Assembly: GCA_016794925.1 (NCBI GenBank) | Contig: JAEUIW010000004.1 | Coordinates: forward strand, 1-64,000 | Length of the DNA: 64,000 nt | Source of the DNA: Phycisphaerae bacterium | GTDB lineage: Bacteria; Planctomycetota; Phycisphaerae; Phycisphaerales; UBA1924 | Direction: 5' to 3' | In this document: in pieces, positions 42,278-50,891 of the stretch | How the letters are laid out: each line of letters opens with the position of its first letter | Numbering within the stretch: the stretch's first letter is position 1 | Made by a program: the position numbers and the translations under genes | The notes under the pieces: generated by a model | What the model was told of the DNA's origin: nothing | Databases searched by the model: none | The model's input: the letters and a program-made list of their open reading frames with translations, nothing else

Positions 42278-43890
42278 TCCCGCTCCGACGGGCCGCCGGG
42301 CGATGCGCCCTCCGGCCGCATGAGCGGGAACAGGATCACGTCGCGGATGGTGCGCTGGTCGGTCAGGATCATCACGAGCCGATCGACGCCCAGCCCCATG
42401 CCTCCCGCCGGGGGCATGCCCACCTTCAGGGCGCGGATGAAGTCCTCGTCGAACGTGCGGAACGTGCTCTCCTCGTCGCTCTTGCCCGCGTCCGCCCCGC
42501 GAAGCTGCTCGCGGAACTTCGCCGCCTGCACGTCCGGGTCGTTCAGCTCGGTGTAGTGCGGGGCGATCTCCATGCCCGCGATGAACAGGTCGGCCCGGTC
42601 CGCGATCGCGGGGTTGACGCGGCTGGGGCGCGTCAGCGGGCTGATCGCGGACGGGTACCCGGTGATGAACGTCGGGCGCGAAGGATCGAGCCGCGCTTCC
42701 CCGCCACGCTCCTTGTCCTCGAACAGCTCGTTGACCACCGACGCGTCGTCCATGCGGCCGACCGTCGCGGCCAGCCCCGGCCGCATTCGGGCCAGCTCCG
42801 CCCGCGCCCGGGCCACGTCCGTCATCTCGAAGCCGTACGCCCGCGCAAAGAGGTCCCCGTACCCGACCCGCTCGAACGGGCGGGCGTAGTCGATCCGCAG
42901 ATCGCCGAAGGGGAGGACGATCCCTCCGTCGCCGGCGCCGGGATCGCGGGCGGACCGCACGAAGGCCGCCGCGTCGCGGACCAGGCTCTCGGTCAGCTCC
43001 ATCACCGTCTCGACGTCGCCGAAGGCCTGGTACGCCTCGAGCATCGTGAACTCGGGATTGTGCTGCTTGTCGAGCCCCTCGTTGCGGAAGTTGCGGTTGA
43101 TCTCGAAGACGCGCGGCAGGCCCCCCACCAGCAGCCGCTTGAGGTACAGCTCGGGGGCGATGCGCATGAACAGCGGCAGGCCCAGCGCGTTCATGTGGGT
43201 GACGAAGGGCCGCGCCGCCGCGCCCCCCGCCAGCGTTTGCAGCATCGGCGTCTCGACCTCCAGGAAGCCGCGATCCTCCATGAACCGGCGCATCCGCGCC
43301 ACGATCCGCGACCGGAGCGTGAGCACCCCAAGCGTCTCGGGGTTCGACCAGAGGTCCACGTATCGGCGCCGGTAACGGATCTCGATGTCGTGCAGGCCGG
43401 CGTGCTTCTCGGGCGGCGGGACGAGGCACTTGGCCGCCGCGTCCAGCTCCTCCGCCCACACCGTGATCTCGCCGGTGCGCGTGCGGGTCACGCGCCCGGC
43501 GGCCGTCAGCACGTCGCCCAGGTCGGTCGCCTTGGCCAGATCGAACCCCCGGCCGTTGCCGCCGGTGCAGTCCTTCTGACTCACGGCCACCTGCACGTCG
43601 CCGGTGTCGTCGCGGAGGTTCATCCACACCAGCTTGCCGTTGTCCCGGTGCAGCATCACGCGCCCGGCGACGCGAGCCCGGGGACGCGGATCGACGAACC
43701 CCGCCGGCGGCGACCGGCCCGCGGCCTGCACCGCCGCGTCGGCGCCCGGGTCGTACATGCCCCGCGCCCGCGCGATCGGGATCAGCCCGTCGGTGCGCCG
43801 GCCGTAGGGCTCGAACCCGAGCGACGCCGCGGCGTCGCGGTTCCGACGGCGCTGCGCCTCCAGCTCGTGCGTGGGCTCATCGGGAATCAT
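42274..43890 (-). CDS. lysS: Lysyl-tRNA synthetase, class II
   Basis: LysS charges tRNA-Lys. The 538-residue product has an N-terminal OB-fold anticodon domain (about 70-175, with VAGRVMLHRDNGKLVWMNLR). The class II core contains motif 1, motif 2 (FRNEGLDKQHNPEFTMLEAY) and motif 3 (GLGVDRLVMILTD). There is an Ala/Arg-rich insertion before the OB fold (about 38-70), and the protein is slightly longer than most bacterial forms. The ATG at 43890 opens MIPDEPTHELEAQRRR. It lies 66 bases after the Rrf2 gene in the same direction. Confidence 0.95.
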   Translation of the reverse strand: MIPDEPTHELEAQRRRNRDAAASLGFEPYGRRTDGLIPIARARGMYDPGADAAVQAAGRSPPAGFVDPRPRARVAGRVMLHRDNGKLVWMNLRDDTGDVQVAVSQKDCTGGNGRGFDLAKATDLGDVLTAAGRVTRTRTGEITVWAEELDAAAKCLVPPPEKHAGLHDIEIRYRRRYVDLWSNPETLGVLTLRSRIVARMRRFMEDRGFLEVETPMLQTLAGGAAARPFVTHMNALGLPLFMRIAPELYLKRLLVGGLPRVFEINRNFRNEGLDKQHNPEFTMLEAYQAFGDVETVMELTESLVRDAAAFVRSARDPGAGDGGIVLPFGDLRIDYARPFERVGYGDLFARAYGFEMTDVARARAELARMRPGLAATVGRMDDASVVNELFEDKERGGEARLDPSRPTFITGYPSAISPLTRPSRVNPAIADRADLFIAGMEIAPHYTELNDPDVQAAKFREQLRGADAGKSDEESTFRTFDEDFIRALKVGMPPAGGMGLGVDRLVMILTDQRTIRDVILFPLMRPEGASPGGPSERE

Positions 43891-43956
43891 GAGGCGGATC
43901 GTAGTCGCCGCCGTCCGCGGCCCCCCGCCCCGCGGGACCGAACGGGTTCCGCGGCG

Positions 43957-44421
43957 CTACCCCCGCCCGATCGCGGAGACGGTGAGCTTGGCCGTCAGCT
44001 CGGCGTTGCACAGGGGCTTGGAGTCCTTGGAGTCATTCAGCAGGTCGGCGAGCGTCTTGCCCTCCCAGATCTCCAGCACCGCCTTGATGGCGTTGTCCAT
44101 GGTGCGGTGCAAGGGGCAGAGATTGGTCCCGTGGTTGGGCAGCCCCAGCGGGCACGTGTGGATCCGCGAGATGGTCGCGACCGCGGCGATGACCTCGGTC
44201 AGGTTGATCTTGTCCGCCGGCCGCGCCAGCCGGTATCCGCCACCCACGCCGCGCCGCCCGGAGACCAGGCGCGCCGCCGACAACTGCTGCAGCACCTTCG
44301 CGAGGTAGTGCATCGGGATCTTGGTGTGCCGGGCGAGTTCGGAAGTGGGCAGCAACTGATCCGGCGTGAGCGACAGCCAGGTCATCGCCCGCATCGCGTA
44401 CTCAGCGGTCTGTGAGAGCAA
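43957..44421 (-). CDS. Rrf2-family transcription regulator
   Basis: A 154-residue winged-helix regulator. The N-terminus LSQTAEYAMRAMTWL and the wing SGRRGVGGGYRLARPADKINL are diagnostic of Rrf2 (IscR/NsrR/CymR group). Cysteines occur at TCPLGL, NLCPLH and PLCNAE, so an iron-sulfur cluster is possible, though the spacing is not the classic IscR pattern. The start is TTG at 44421 with GGGAGG upstream. It follows a metal-transporting ATPase gene on the same strand after about 100 bases and may sense a metal or cluster status for it. Confidence 0.85.
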   Translation of the reverse strand: MLSQTAEYAMRAMTWLSLTPDQLLPTSELARHTKIPMHYLAKVLQQLSAARLVSGRRGVGGGYRLARPADKINLTEVIAAVATISRIHTCPLGLPNHGTNLCPLHRTMDNAIKAVLEIWEGKTLADLLNDSKDSKPLCNAELTAKLTVSAIGRG

Positions 44422-44441
44422 GGTGAGCCTCCCGGAAAGTT

Positions 44442-44465
44442 CGCCCCCGCTTTGCCGGGGGAGCG
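44442..44465 (-). terminator. Hairpin between metal ATPase and Rrf2 genes
   Basis: On the minus strand CGCTCCCCCG and CGGGGGCG can pair around a short GCAAAG-type loop, followed by AACTTTCC. It may end transcription of the ATPase gene or attenuate read-through into the Rrf2 gene. The U tract is weak. Confidence 0.3.
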
Positions 44466-44523
44466 ACCCGAAGTCTAACCGTCGGCTCGGTCGAGAAGGA
44501 CATCGGGCGGACAGTATGTGAAT

Positions 44524-46581
44524 TCATGTTGAGATTACGTCCGTTCGTTGCGGAACACCACCCGAGTGAGGGATGTGTTCGCGAGGAAGCTCCGATGGGT
44601 CGCCGCGCCGGCTCCGGTACGCGAGCAGCCAGAGCGAATTGGCGACCACCAGCAGGGTTCCGCCCTCATGCCCGAGCACGCCCAGCCACAAGGGCATCCG
44701 CCATCCCGCCAAGGATCCGGCGAGCACGCTCACGCCCATCATCACGATGGCGCTCAGCGAGAAAGCCAGGTTCAGCTTGACGGTCCGGCGCACCGCGCGG
44801 GCCAGGCCGATCGCCCACGGCACCACGCCGAGGTCGTCGCTGAGCAGCACGATGTCCGCCGATTCCAGCGCCGCGTCCGAGCCGATCGATCCGATGGCGA
44901 TCGACACGTCCGCCGCGGCCAACGCCGGGGCGTCGTTCACCCCGTCGCCGATCACGCCCACCCCGCCGCGCCGGCTGGTCTGCGCCACCCGGCGCCGCAG
45001 CCGTCCGACCTGATCGACCTTGTCCGCGGGGAGCAGCTCGGCGTGCCACTCGTCCAGGCCCAGCGACGCCGCGACCCGCTCGGCGGTGAGGCGGTTGTCC
45101 CCCGTGAGCATCACCACGGGCGCGACGCTCTGGCGGTGCAATTCGCGCACCAGCTCGGGCGCCCCGGGACGGACGGCGTCCACGAGGATGCCCACCGCGG
45201 CCTGCTCGCGCCAGGCGGTGATCACGCCGATCTGGCCACGCTCCTGGACCTTTCCCAGCAGCTCCCGCACGCGGGCGCGCAGGCACACCGGGATGAGCGC
45301 CTCAGTGTGCGCGAAGTTGCCCAGGCGGGCCTCGACGCCGTCGATGAGCCCCGTCACGCCGCGCCCGACGACGTTCTTGACCTCCACGGCCCGCTCGTCG
45401 GGGACGCCCCGAGCGGCCGCGGCCTCGAGGATGGCCTTGGCGATGGGATGGGTCGAGTCGCGCTCCAGGGCCGCCGCCACGCCCAGCAGGTCGTGCCCGT
45501 CGGACCAGGCCACGGGGTGGAACTGCGTGAGCCTGGGGCGGCCGATGGTGAGCGTGCCAGTCTTGTCGAAAGCCATGGCGCGGACGCGGGCCAGCCGGTC
45601 GATCGATTGCCCGCCCTTGAACAGCACGCCGGCGCGGGCGCCGCGCGCGATCCCCGCCAGCGTGGCCGTGGGTGTTGAGATGATCAGCGCGCAGGGCGAG
45701 GCGACGATCAGCAGCGTGATGGCGGTGTAGGCCGCGTCCGTGGCCGCCCGCCCCAGCCCCAGCCACCACACCAGCATCACCACGACGCTCAACGCCAGCA
45801 CGCCCAGGGCGTACGGCTCGTTGAACCGATCGATGAACCGTTGCACCGGCTCGCGCCGCGCCTGCGCCTCGAGCACCAGCTTCAGCACGCGGCTCACGCT
45901 CGACTCCGAGACCGGCCGGGTCACCCGCACCTCCACCGGGTTCCCAACGTTGACGGTGCCCGAGTACACCTCGTCGCCCGCGCGCGCGTCCCGCGGCACG
46001 CTCTCGCCGGTGAGCGTGGACTGGTCCAGCGAGGTCTCGCCCTCGTGGATCACGCCGTCCGCGGGGATCAGCTCGCCGGGCTTGACCTTCACACGGTCCC
46101 CCGGCGCCAGCGCCTCCGGCGCGACCTCCGCCCAGTCGCGCCGCGCATCGTCCCAGCGCAGCGTCGCGGTCGGGATCAGCCGGTGCAAGGCCTCCACGGC
46201 CCGCGTGGTGCGCGCCCCCGCGAGCGCTTCGAGCGCGCCAGAGAGCACGAACAGGAACAGCAGCAGCGCCCCCTCCTCGGGGTGCCCGATCGACGCCGCC
46301 AGCCCCGCGCCCACCGCCATCAGCACGTCGATGTCGAACCGCGCGCGCGAGACCGACACCCACGCCGCGCGCAAGCCGTGGATCATCCCCACGCCCAGGC
46401 TCGCCCAGTACAACGCTTCGCTGATCGTCCCCGCCGCCGACCACGGGCGCAGCCCCCACCCCGCGAGCAGCAGCACGCCCGCGATCACGGCGCTGATCAG
46501 CTCGCCGTGCGGCGAAAAGACCGCGCCCAAGCCCCCCGGCACGCCCTGAGAATCACGGTTCGTTCCCGGCTCCGGCTTCAT
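44524..46581 (-). CDS. P1B-4-type metal-transporting ATPase (cobalt/iron/zinc efflux)
   Basis: A 685-residue heavy-metal P-type ATPase. The TM4 metal site is SPC (295-297) rather than CPC, and the last transmembrane helix carries HEGGT (about 638-642). This pair defines the P1B-4 subgroup, known for Co, Fe or Zn export. The phosphorylated Asp339 lies in DKTGT, the actuator loop has TGES (191-194) and the hinge has GDGVNDAPAL. There is no N-terminal metal-binding domain. The ATG at 46581 lacks a strong ribosome site. The regulator gene just downstream is on the same strand. Confidence 0.9.
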   Translation of the reverse strand: MKPEPGTNRDSQGVPGGLGAVFSPHGELISAVIAGVLLLAGWGLRPWSAAGTISEALYWASLGVGMIHGLRAAWVSVSRARFDIDVLMAVGAGLAASIGHPEEGALLLFLFVLSGALEALAGARTTRAVEALHRLIPTATLRWDDARRDWAEVAPEALAPGDRVKVKPGELIPADGVIHEGETSLDQSTLTGESVPRDARAGDEVYSGTVNVGNPVEVRVTRPVSESSVSRVLKLVLEAQARREPVQRFIDRFNEPYALGVLALSVVVMLVWWLGLGRAATDAAYTAITLLIVASPCALIISTPTATLAGIARGARAGVLFKGGQSIDRLARVRAMAFDKTGTLTIGRPRLTQFHPVAWSDGHDLLGVAAALERDSTHPIAKAILEAAAARGVPDERAVEVKNVVGRGVTGLIDGVEARLGNFAHTEALIPVCLRARVRELLGKVQERGQIGVITAWREQAAVGILVDAVRPGAPELVRELHRQSVAPVVMLTGDNRLTAERVAASLGLDEWHAELLPADKVDQVGRLRRRVAQTSRRGGVGVIGDGVNDAPALAAADVSIAIGSIGSDAALESADIVLLSDDLGVVPWAIGLARAVRRTVKLNLAFSLSAIVMMGVSVLAGSLAGWRMPLWLGVLGHEGGTLLVVANSLWLLAYRSRRGDPSELPREHIPHSGGVPQRTDVIST

Positions 46582-46698
46582 CCATGGGAGCGTAGCTCGA
46601 TGCGGGCGGCACTTATCGGGACGTAGATACCCCCCGCGATGCCGGAACTTCTCTCCCGCTCGTGCGTCGAATGTTCCGGCGACACGAGGGCACGCACC

Positions 46699-47337
46699 AT
46701 GACGACCGGGCATCCACTCCCCCAGCTCAACAACCTCCGTATCGCTTCGCCGTGCGCGGCGCGCTGGGAGGACATGTCGGGCGACGACCACGTGCGCCGG
46801 TGCGGTCAATGCGACCTCAACGTTCACAACCTCTCGGCCATAACGAGCCGGGAAATCGCGACGCTGCTGGGCGCGCATTTCAGCGCCGACGGCACGCCGA
46901 AGGGCGGGCGTTTCTGCGCGCGGCTCCATCGTCGGGCCGACGGCACCATCCTGACGGGTGACTGCCCGGTCGGTCTGGCCGCGGTGCGCGCGCGGGCACG
47001 CGCGGCGTTGGTGCGGCTCGCCGCCGCGGTGGGCCTGATGGGCGCGTCCGCGCTGGCGCTGGCGAGCGGGCGCGCCCCGGCGCGCCGCGACGACCCGATC
47101 ATGGGCAAGGTCGCCGCGTGGAGTGTGCCGCCGCCGCGCCTGCGCGACCGGGAACCCTTCGCCAGCGTGGCCCGCTGGTTCGCGGCGGGAGCCGTGCCGA
47201 CGACGATCAGCGGCAGCGTGGTCATGGGCGACGCGATCTGCCCGACGATCACCTCACCCCCACCCCCACCCCCACCCCCACCCCCACCCCCGAGCGCGAC
47301 GCCCGTCGATGCGGGCGCGCCGGGTTCGCCCGAGTAG
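46699..47337 (+). CDS. Cys-motif protein with transmembrane segment and polyproline tail
   Basis: A 212-residue protein. The N-terminal domain (about 10-80) has CAARWEDMSGDD, RRCGQCDLNVHNLSAIT and SREIATLL. This Cys-x2-Cys plus LNVxNLSxxT pattern recurs in uncharacterised proteins of planctomycetes and Bacteroidetes. A hydrophobic segment lies near 98-122. The tail includes twelve consecutive Pro residues encoded by a CACCCC repeat. The ATG at 46699 was chosen for its GAGGG site; the open frame starts at 46639. The function is unknown. Confidence 0.65.
   Translation: MTTGHPLPQLNNLRIASPCAARWEDMSGDDHVRRCGQCDLNVHNLSAITSREIATLLGAHFSADGTPKGGRFCARLHRRADGTILTGDCPVGLAAVRARARAALVRLAAAVGLMGASALALASGRAPARRDDPIMGKVAAWSVPPPRLRDREPFASVARWFAAGAVPTTISGSVVMGDAICPTITSPPPPPPPPPPPPSATPVDAGAPGSPE
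47255..47290 (+). repeat. CACCCC hexamer repeat, 6 copies
   Basis: Six perfect copies of CACCCC encode a run of twelve Pro residues near the C-terminus of the Cys-motif protein. The unit is two codons, so copy-number change would alter only the length of the Pro run. Confidence 0.9.
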
Positions 47338-47361
47338 ATCGTTGCGGAAACGGAGTCTCTC

Positions 47362-47928
47362 ATGCGTCACTTCCTGCTTGGGCTCTTCGTGGCGTACGGC
47401 GCGGCGGTGGCCGCGGCGCTTTGGCTGAGCCGGCCGGCGCCCGTGGAATGGCCGGAGCCCGGCTCGTGGGTGCAGGTGACGTTCGGGATGCTCATCGCGC
47501 CCGTGCTCACGGCCTGGGCGGCGGCGGAGATCGTGAACCTGCGCGCGCTCCGGCGGGGCCGGGGCTCGACGACCGAAGCGTTCTTCCGTCCATTGCTGGC
47601 GGGCGTGTCGGCGGGCGTGACGGGGCTCGGGCTCGCGGCCGTCGCGTTGCCGCTCCTGGACCGGTTTGTTCCGGACGCGGCCCTGACCGCCGCGGCATCG
47701 GGGGCATCGGCGCTGGTGTTTGTTTCGCTCGTGCGGCGCGCGCGGCCGGGGTCCTGTCCGGCCTGCGGCTTTGACCTGAGCGGCAACACGCCGGCGTGCA
47801 AGGGGCGATGCCCCGAGTGCGGGCTGGCGCTCTTTGCGACTCAGCCAAATCCCGGCGGCCGCTTCGCGGCCACGCCCAGTTCCCGCTCCAGGGCCATGCC
47901 GATGCCGCACAGCCCGCCCTCGTCGTAG
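47362..47928 (+). CDS. Membrane protein with planctomycete-type zinc ribbon
   Basis: A 188-residue protein with four hydrophobic segments (about 3-22, 40-58, 75-95, 105-122) followed by a C-terminal zinc ribbon: CPACGFDLSGNTP, then CPECG about 16 residues later. This CPxCGxDLxGN ribbon is frequent in planctomycete membrane proteins. The last 88 bases overlap, on the opposite strand, the 3' end of the amidase gene. The start follows GGAAACGGAG-type sequence. It lies 24 bases after the Cys-motif protein gene and is probably co-transcribed. The function is unknown. Confidence 0.7.
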   Translation: MRHFLLGLFVAYGAAVAAALWLSRPAPVEWPEPGSWVQVTFGMLIAPVLTAWAAAEIVNLRALRRGRGSTTEAFFRPLLAGVSAGVTGLGLAAVALPLLDRFVPDAALTAAASGASALVFVSLVRRARPGSCPACGFDLSGNTPACKGRCPECGLALFATQPNPGGRFAATPSSRSRAMPMPHSPPSS

Positions 47929-49652
47929 AGACGCCCGATCAGGCTGACCCCGTGCGGCGTGCCGTCGGGGCGGAAGCCGGCCCGGATGGTGAGCGACGGG
48001 TGCCCCGTGAAGTTCGTCAATCCGCAGAGGAACAGATTGCCGTCGCTGGGATCAACGATCGCGTCCACCGCGCTCAACCGCTCGTGCATCCGCATCATGG
48101 CGCGGCGGCGGAGCCGGTCGGCCTGCACCACCTCGCAAGCCGGGATGAACCACGACTGCCGGAAGATGTTGGGCCAGGCGTCGCTTCCCTGGGCCGAGAG
48201 CGCATCGTCCCCGCCCGAGCGGGTGAGCGACTCGAACGACGCCGCGGCCTCGGCCAGCAGGATCACCTCCAGCGTCTGGAACGGGCCGTCGGGGAAGTCG
48301 ATCTCGACCAGTTCGAGCCCGGCGCGTCGGGCGGCGTCGAGCACCACGCGGGCGTCCCGGTTCGCGCCCTCCAACTCGAACCACGCCGGGTGGTACCCCA
48401 GGCGCCGTCCCCGGACCGGGCGGGCGGCGTCGAACGAGAGCGGCGCCTCGATGGAGGATGGGTCCTCGACGTCGGCGCCGTTGATCGCGTGCAGAACGAC
48501 GAGCGCATCCTCGACGCGCCGGGTCATGGGCCCGATCTTGTCGAGCGACCAGCAGAGCGCCATCGCGCCGGTGCGGGCGACGCGCCCGAACGTGGGGCGC
48601 AGGCCGACGCACCCGCAGGTGACGGACGGGGACACGATGGACCCCCAGGTCTCGGTGCCGATGCCGAAGGAGACGAGGCCCGACGGGACCGCCGCGCCGC
48701 AGCCGGCGCTGCTGCCGCTCGAACCCTTGGAGGTGTCCCAGGGGTTGTTGGTGCGTCCGCCGAACCAGACGTCGCCCATCGCGAGCGCGCCAAGGGAGAG
48801 CTTGGCGACGAGCACGGCCCCGGCCCGCTCCAGCCGTTGCACGACGCGGGCGTCGCGGTCGGGCACGCGCGCGACGAAGGGCTCGGCGCCCCAGGTGGTG
48901 CGGATGCCCGCGGTATCGAACAGGTCCTTCGCGCCCCAGGGCAGGCCGTGGAGGGGCCCGCGCCAGTGTCCGGCCCGGATCTCGGCGTCGGCACGGTCGG
49001 CCTGTCGCAGCGCGAGTTCGTCGGTCAGCGTGACCACGCAGCGGAGCCGATCGTCGAATCGGGCGAGGCGATCCAGGCAGATCTCGGTGAGGCGGCGGCT
49101 CGAGATCGCGCCGGAGCGGATCCACGAGGCCTGCTCGAGCACGGACGCGAACGCGATGTCCTCATCGCGGCTGGGGCGCGGCGGCGCCGCGCCACCCGCA
49201 TCGAGCGAGGTGCGCACGACGCCGTCGCCCGCGTCCGAGGTCATCCCGGGCGGGCGAGGATCGAACCGCAGCGCGGGGGGCTCGGCGTTCTCCGGAAGCG
49301 CGAAACGCCGGCGCGACTCCAGCGTCCGCATCGCGGCGGGCAGGCTCTTGAGCAGCAGATCGCGCTCCGCGGGCGTGTACGAGACGCCCGCGACGCGTTC
49401 GGCGGCGGCGAGGGTCGCCGCGTCCAATGGCGGAGGTTCGCGGGCGGGTGCGGGGTCGGGTTGGGCGCCGCGCGCCGGCGTGCCGCGAGCGTGCGCGCCG
49501 ACCGCGGCGAGGGCCGAGGCCCAGAGGAGCGTGCGGCGCGACACGGGCGCGGCGGGCGTGGAGCCGGGCCCGGGCGTCGCGCGCGACGCTCCCGTCGCCG
49601 AGGGTTGGAGGACGGGTTCCTCCCCCGGTTGCCGGTCGAGGGCGTTCCCCAT
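47841..49652 (-). CDS. Amidase-signature family hydrolase, Tat-type signal
   Basis: A 603-residue amidase. An SRRTLLWASALAAVGA twin-Arg-like signal (38-53) follows a 37-residue leader. The AS catalytic Lys242 lies in WGAKDLFDTAG. The Ser-rich loop KGSSGSSAG (309-317) carries the bridging Ser, and the nucleophile is Ser338 in ETWGSIVSPS. The substrate may be an amide of a small acid or a peptide; it cannot be read from sequence. Its start is one base from the MoxR stop, so it is co-transcribed with that gene. Its 3' end overlaps the zinc-ribbon gene on the other strand. Confidence 0.9.
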   Translation of the reverse strand: MGNALDRQPGEEPVLQPSATGASRATPGPGSTPAAPVSRRTLLWASALAAVGAHARGTPARGAQPDPAPAREPPPLDAATLAAAERVAGVSYTPAERDLLLKSLPAAMRTLESRRRFALPENAEPPALRFDPRPPGMTSDAGDGVVRTSLDAGGAAPPRPSRDEDIAFASVLEQASWIRSGAISSRRLTEICLDRLARFDDRLRCVVTLTDELALRQADRADAEIRAGHWRGPLHGLPWGAKDLFDTAGIRTTWGAEPFVARVPDRDARVVQRLERAGAVLVAKLSLGALAMGDVWFGGRTNNPWDTSKGSSGSSAGCGAAVPSGLVSFGIGTETWGSIVSPSVTCGCVGLRPTFGRVARTGAMALCWSLDKIGPMTRRVEDALVVLHAINGADVEDPSSIEAPLSFDAARPVRGRRLGYHPAWFELEGANRDARVVLDAARRAGLELVEIDFPDGPFQTLEVILLAEAAASFESLTRSGGDDALSAQGSDAWPNIFRQSWFIPACEVVQADRLRRRAMMRMHERLSAVDAIVDPSDGNLFLCGLTNFTGHPSLTIRAGFRPDGTPHGVSLIGRLYDEGGLCGIGMALERELGVAAKRPPGFG

Positions 49653-49653
49653 C

Positions 49654-50745
49654 TCAGCGCACCACGCTGGCGAGCATCTTCTTTTCCTCGCCGCTCACGC
49701 CCTCGACGGGGATCTCCGCGATCATGCGCTCGATGATCATCTCGGTCGTGACCTTCTCGGCCTCGGCGTTGAAGTTGGTGAGGATGCGGTGGCGGAGCAC
49801 GGGGCCCGCGACGGCGCGCACGTGGTCCGGCGTGACGTGCCCCGAGCCGGCGAGCACGGCCTTGGCCTTGGCGGCGAGGACGAGGTACTCGCTGGCGCGG
49901 GGGCCGGCGCCCCAGGCGACGTAGTCCTCAACCGCCTTGGGCCGCGGCGCGCCGCCGTCCATGGGGTCCTTGACGCGGGTGGCCCGCACCAGCCTCAGGG
50001 CGTACTTCAGCACGTGGTCGGCGACGGGGGTGCGCCGCACCAGTTCCTGCAGCCGGTTGATGTCCGCGGCGTCGAGCACGGCCTCCGGTTCGCCGTGCGC
50101 GCCCCCGGTGGTGCGTTTGACGATCTCCAGTTCCTCCGCCGCGCTGGGGTAGCGGATGACGATCTGGAACATGAAGCGGTCGAGCTGGGCCTCGGGGAGC
50201 GGGTAGGTGCCCTCCTGCTCGATGGGGTTCTGGGTCGCGAGCACGAAGAAGGGCTGGGGCAGGACGTGGCGCACCCCGCCGACGGTGACCTGGTGCTCCT
50301 GCATCGCCTCCAGGAGCGCGGCCTGGGTCTTGGGGGGCGTGCGGTTGATCTCGTCGGCGAGCACCACGTTGGCGAAGATCGGCCCCTTGACGAACCGGAG
50401 CTGCCGGGCACCGGTGGTCTTGTCCTCCTCGATGACCTCGGTGCCGGTGATGTCGCTGGGCATCAGGTCGGGCGTGAACTGCACGCGCGAGAAGCCCAGG
50501 CTGAGCGTGCGCGCGATGGTCGAGATGAGCAGGGTCTTGGCCAGGCCGGGCACGCCCACCACCAGGGCGTGGCCGCGGCAGAACATGGCCATGAGCACCT
50601 GTTCGACGACCTCATCCTGCCCGACGATGACCTTGCGGATCTGGGCCCGAAGGCCCTCGAACGCGGCCCGCACTTCGGCGCTGCCCGCCCCGTCCGCCCT
50701 GCCGCCCGCCCCGTTCCCGTCCGACTCCGATCCCTGGTTGGTCAT
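49654..50745 (-). CDS. MoxR-family AAA+ ATPase
   Basis: A 363-residue AAA+ ATPase of the MoxR/RavA branch. Walker A is GVPGLAKT, the family strand reads [14 protein letters not shown], Walker B is [15 protein letters not shown], and the sensor region has [19 protein letters not shown]. The N-terminal 25 residues are Gly/Ala-rich. MoxR proteins act as chaperones that assemble or activate partner complexes, often with von Willebrand-type proteins. No such partner is next to it; instead the gene abuts an amidase gene by one base. The start ATG at 50745 follows AAGGAG-type sequence. Confidence 0.92.
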   Translation of the reverse strand: MTNQGSESDGNGAGGRADGAGSAEVRAAFEGLRAQIRKVIVGQDEVVEQVLMAMFCRGHALVVGVPGLAKTLLISTIARTLSLGFSRVQFTPDLMPSDITGTEVIEEDKTTGARQLRFVKGPIFANVVLADEINRTPPKTQAALLEAMQEHQVTVGGVRHVLPQPFFVLATQNPIEQEGTYPLPEAQLDRFMFQIVIRYPSAAEELEIVKRTTGGAHGEPEAVLDAADINRLQELVRRTPVADHVLKYALRLVRATRVKDPMDGGAPRPKAVEDYVAWGAGPRASEYLVLAAKAKAVLAGSGHVTPDHVRAVAGPVLRHRILTNFNAEAEKVTTEMIIERMIAEIPVEGVSGEEKKMLASVVR

Positions 50746-50832
50746 GGTGGCTCCTTGGGTCCCGAGGCCATGATACCGGGCGGGGTCGCCCGGGCCCGAT
50801 CTTCCGGGCTTCCAACTGTTGCGCCGATCAAC

Positions 50833-50865
50833 AAAAAGACCCGCGGGGGGCGTTCCCGCGGGCCT
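50833..50865 (-). terminator. Intrinsic terminator after the PDZ gene
   Basis: On the minus strand CCCGCGGG (50862-50855) pairs with CCCGCGGG (50847-50840), followed by TCTTTTTG. It ends the sigma/anti-sigma/PDZ operon. Confidence 0.8.
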
Positions 50866-50891
50866 GTGGGTTCGTTCGGTCCGGGCGCGGC

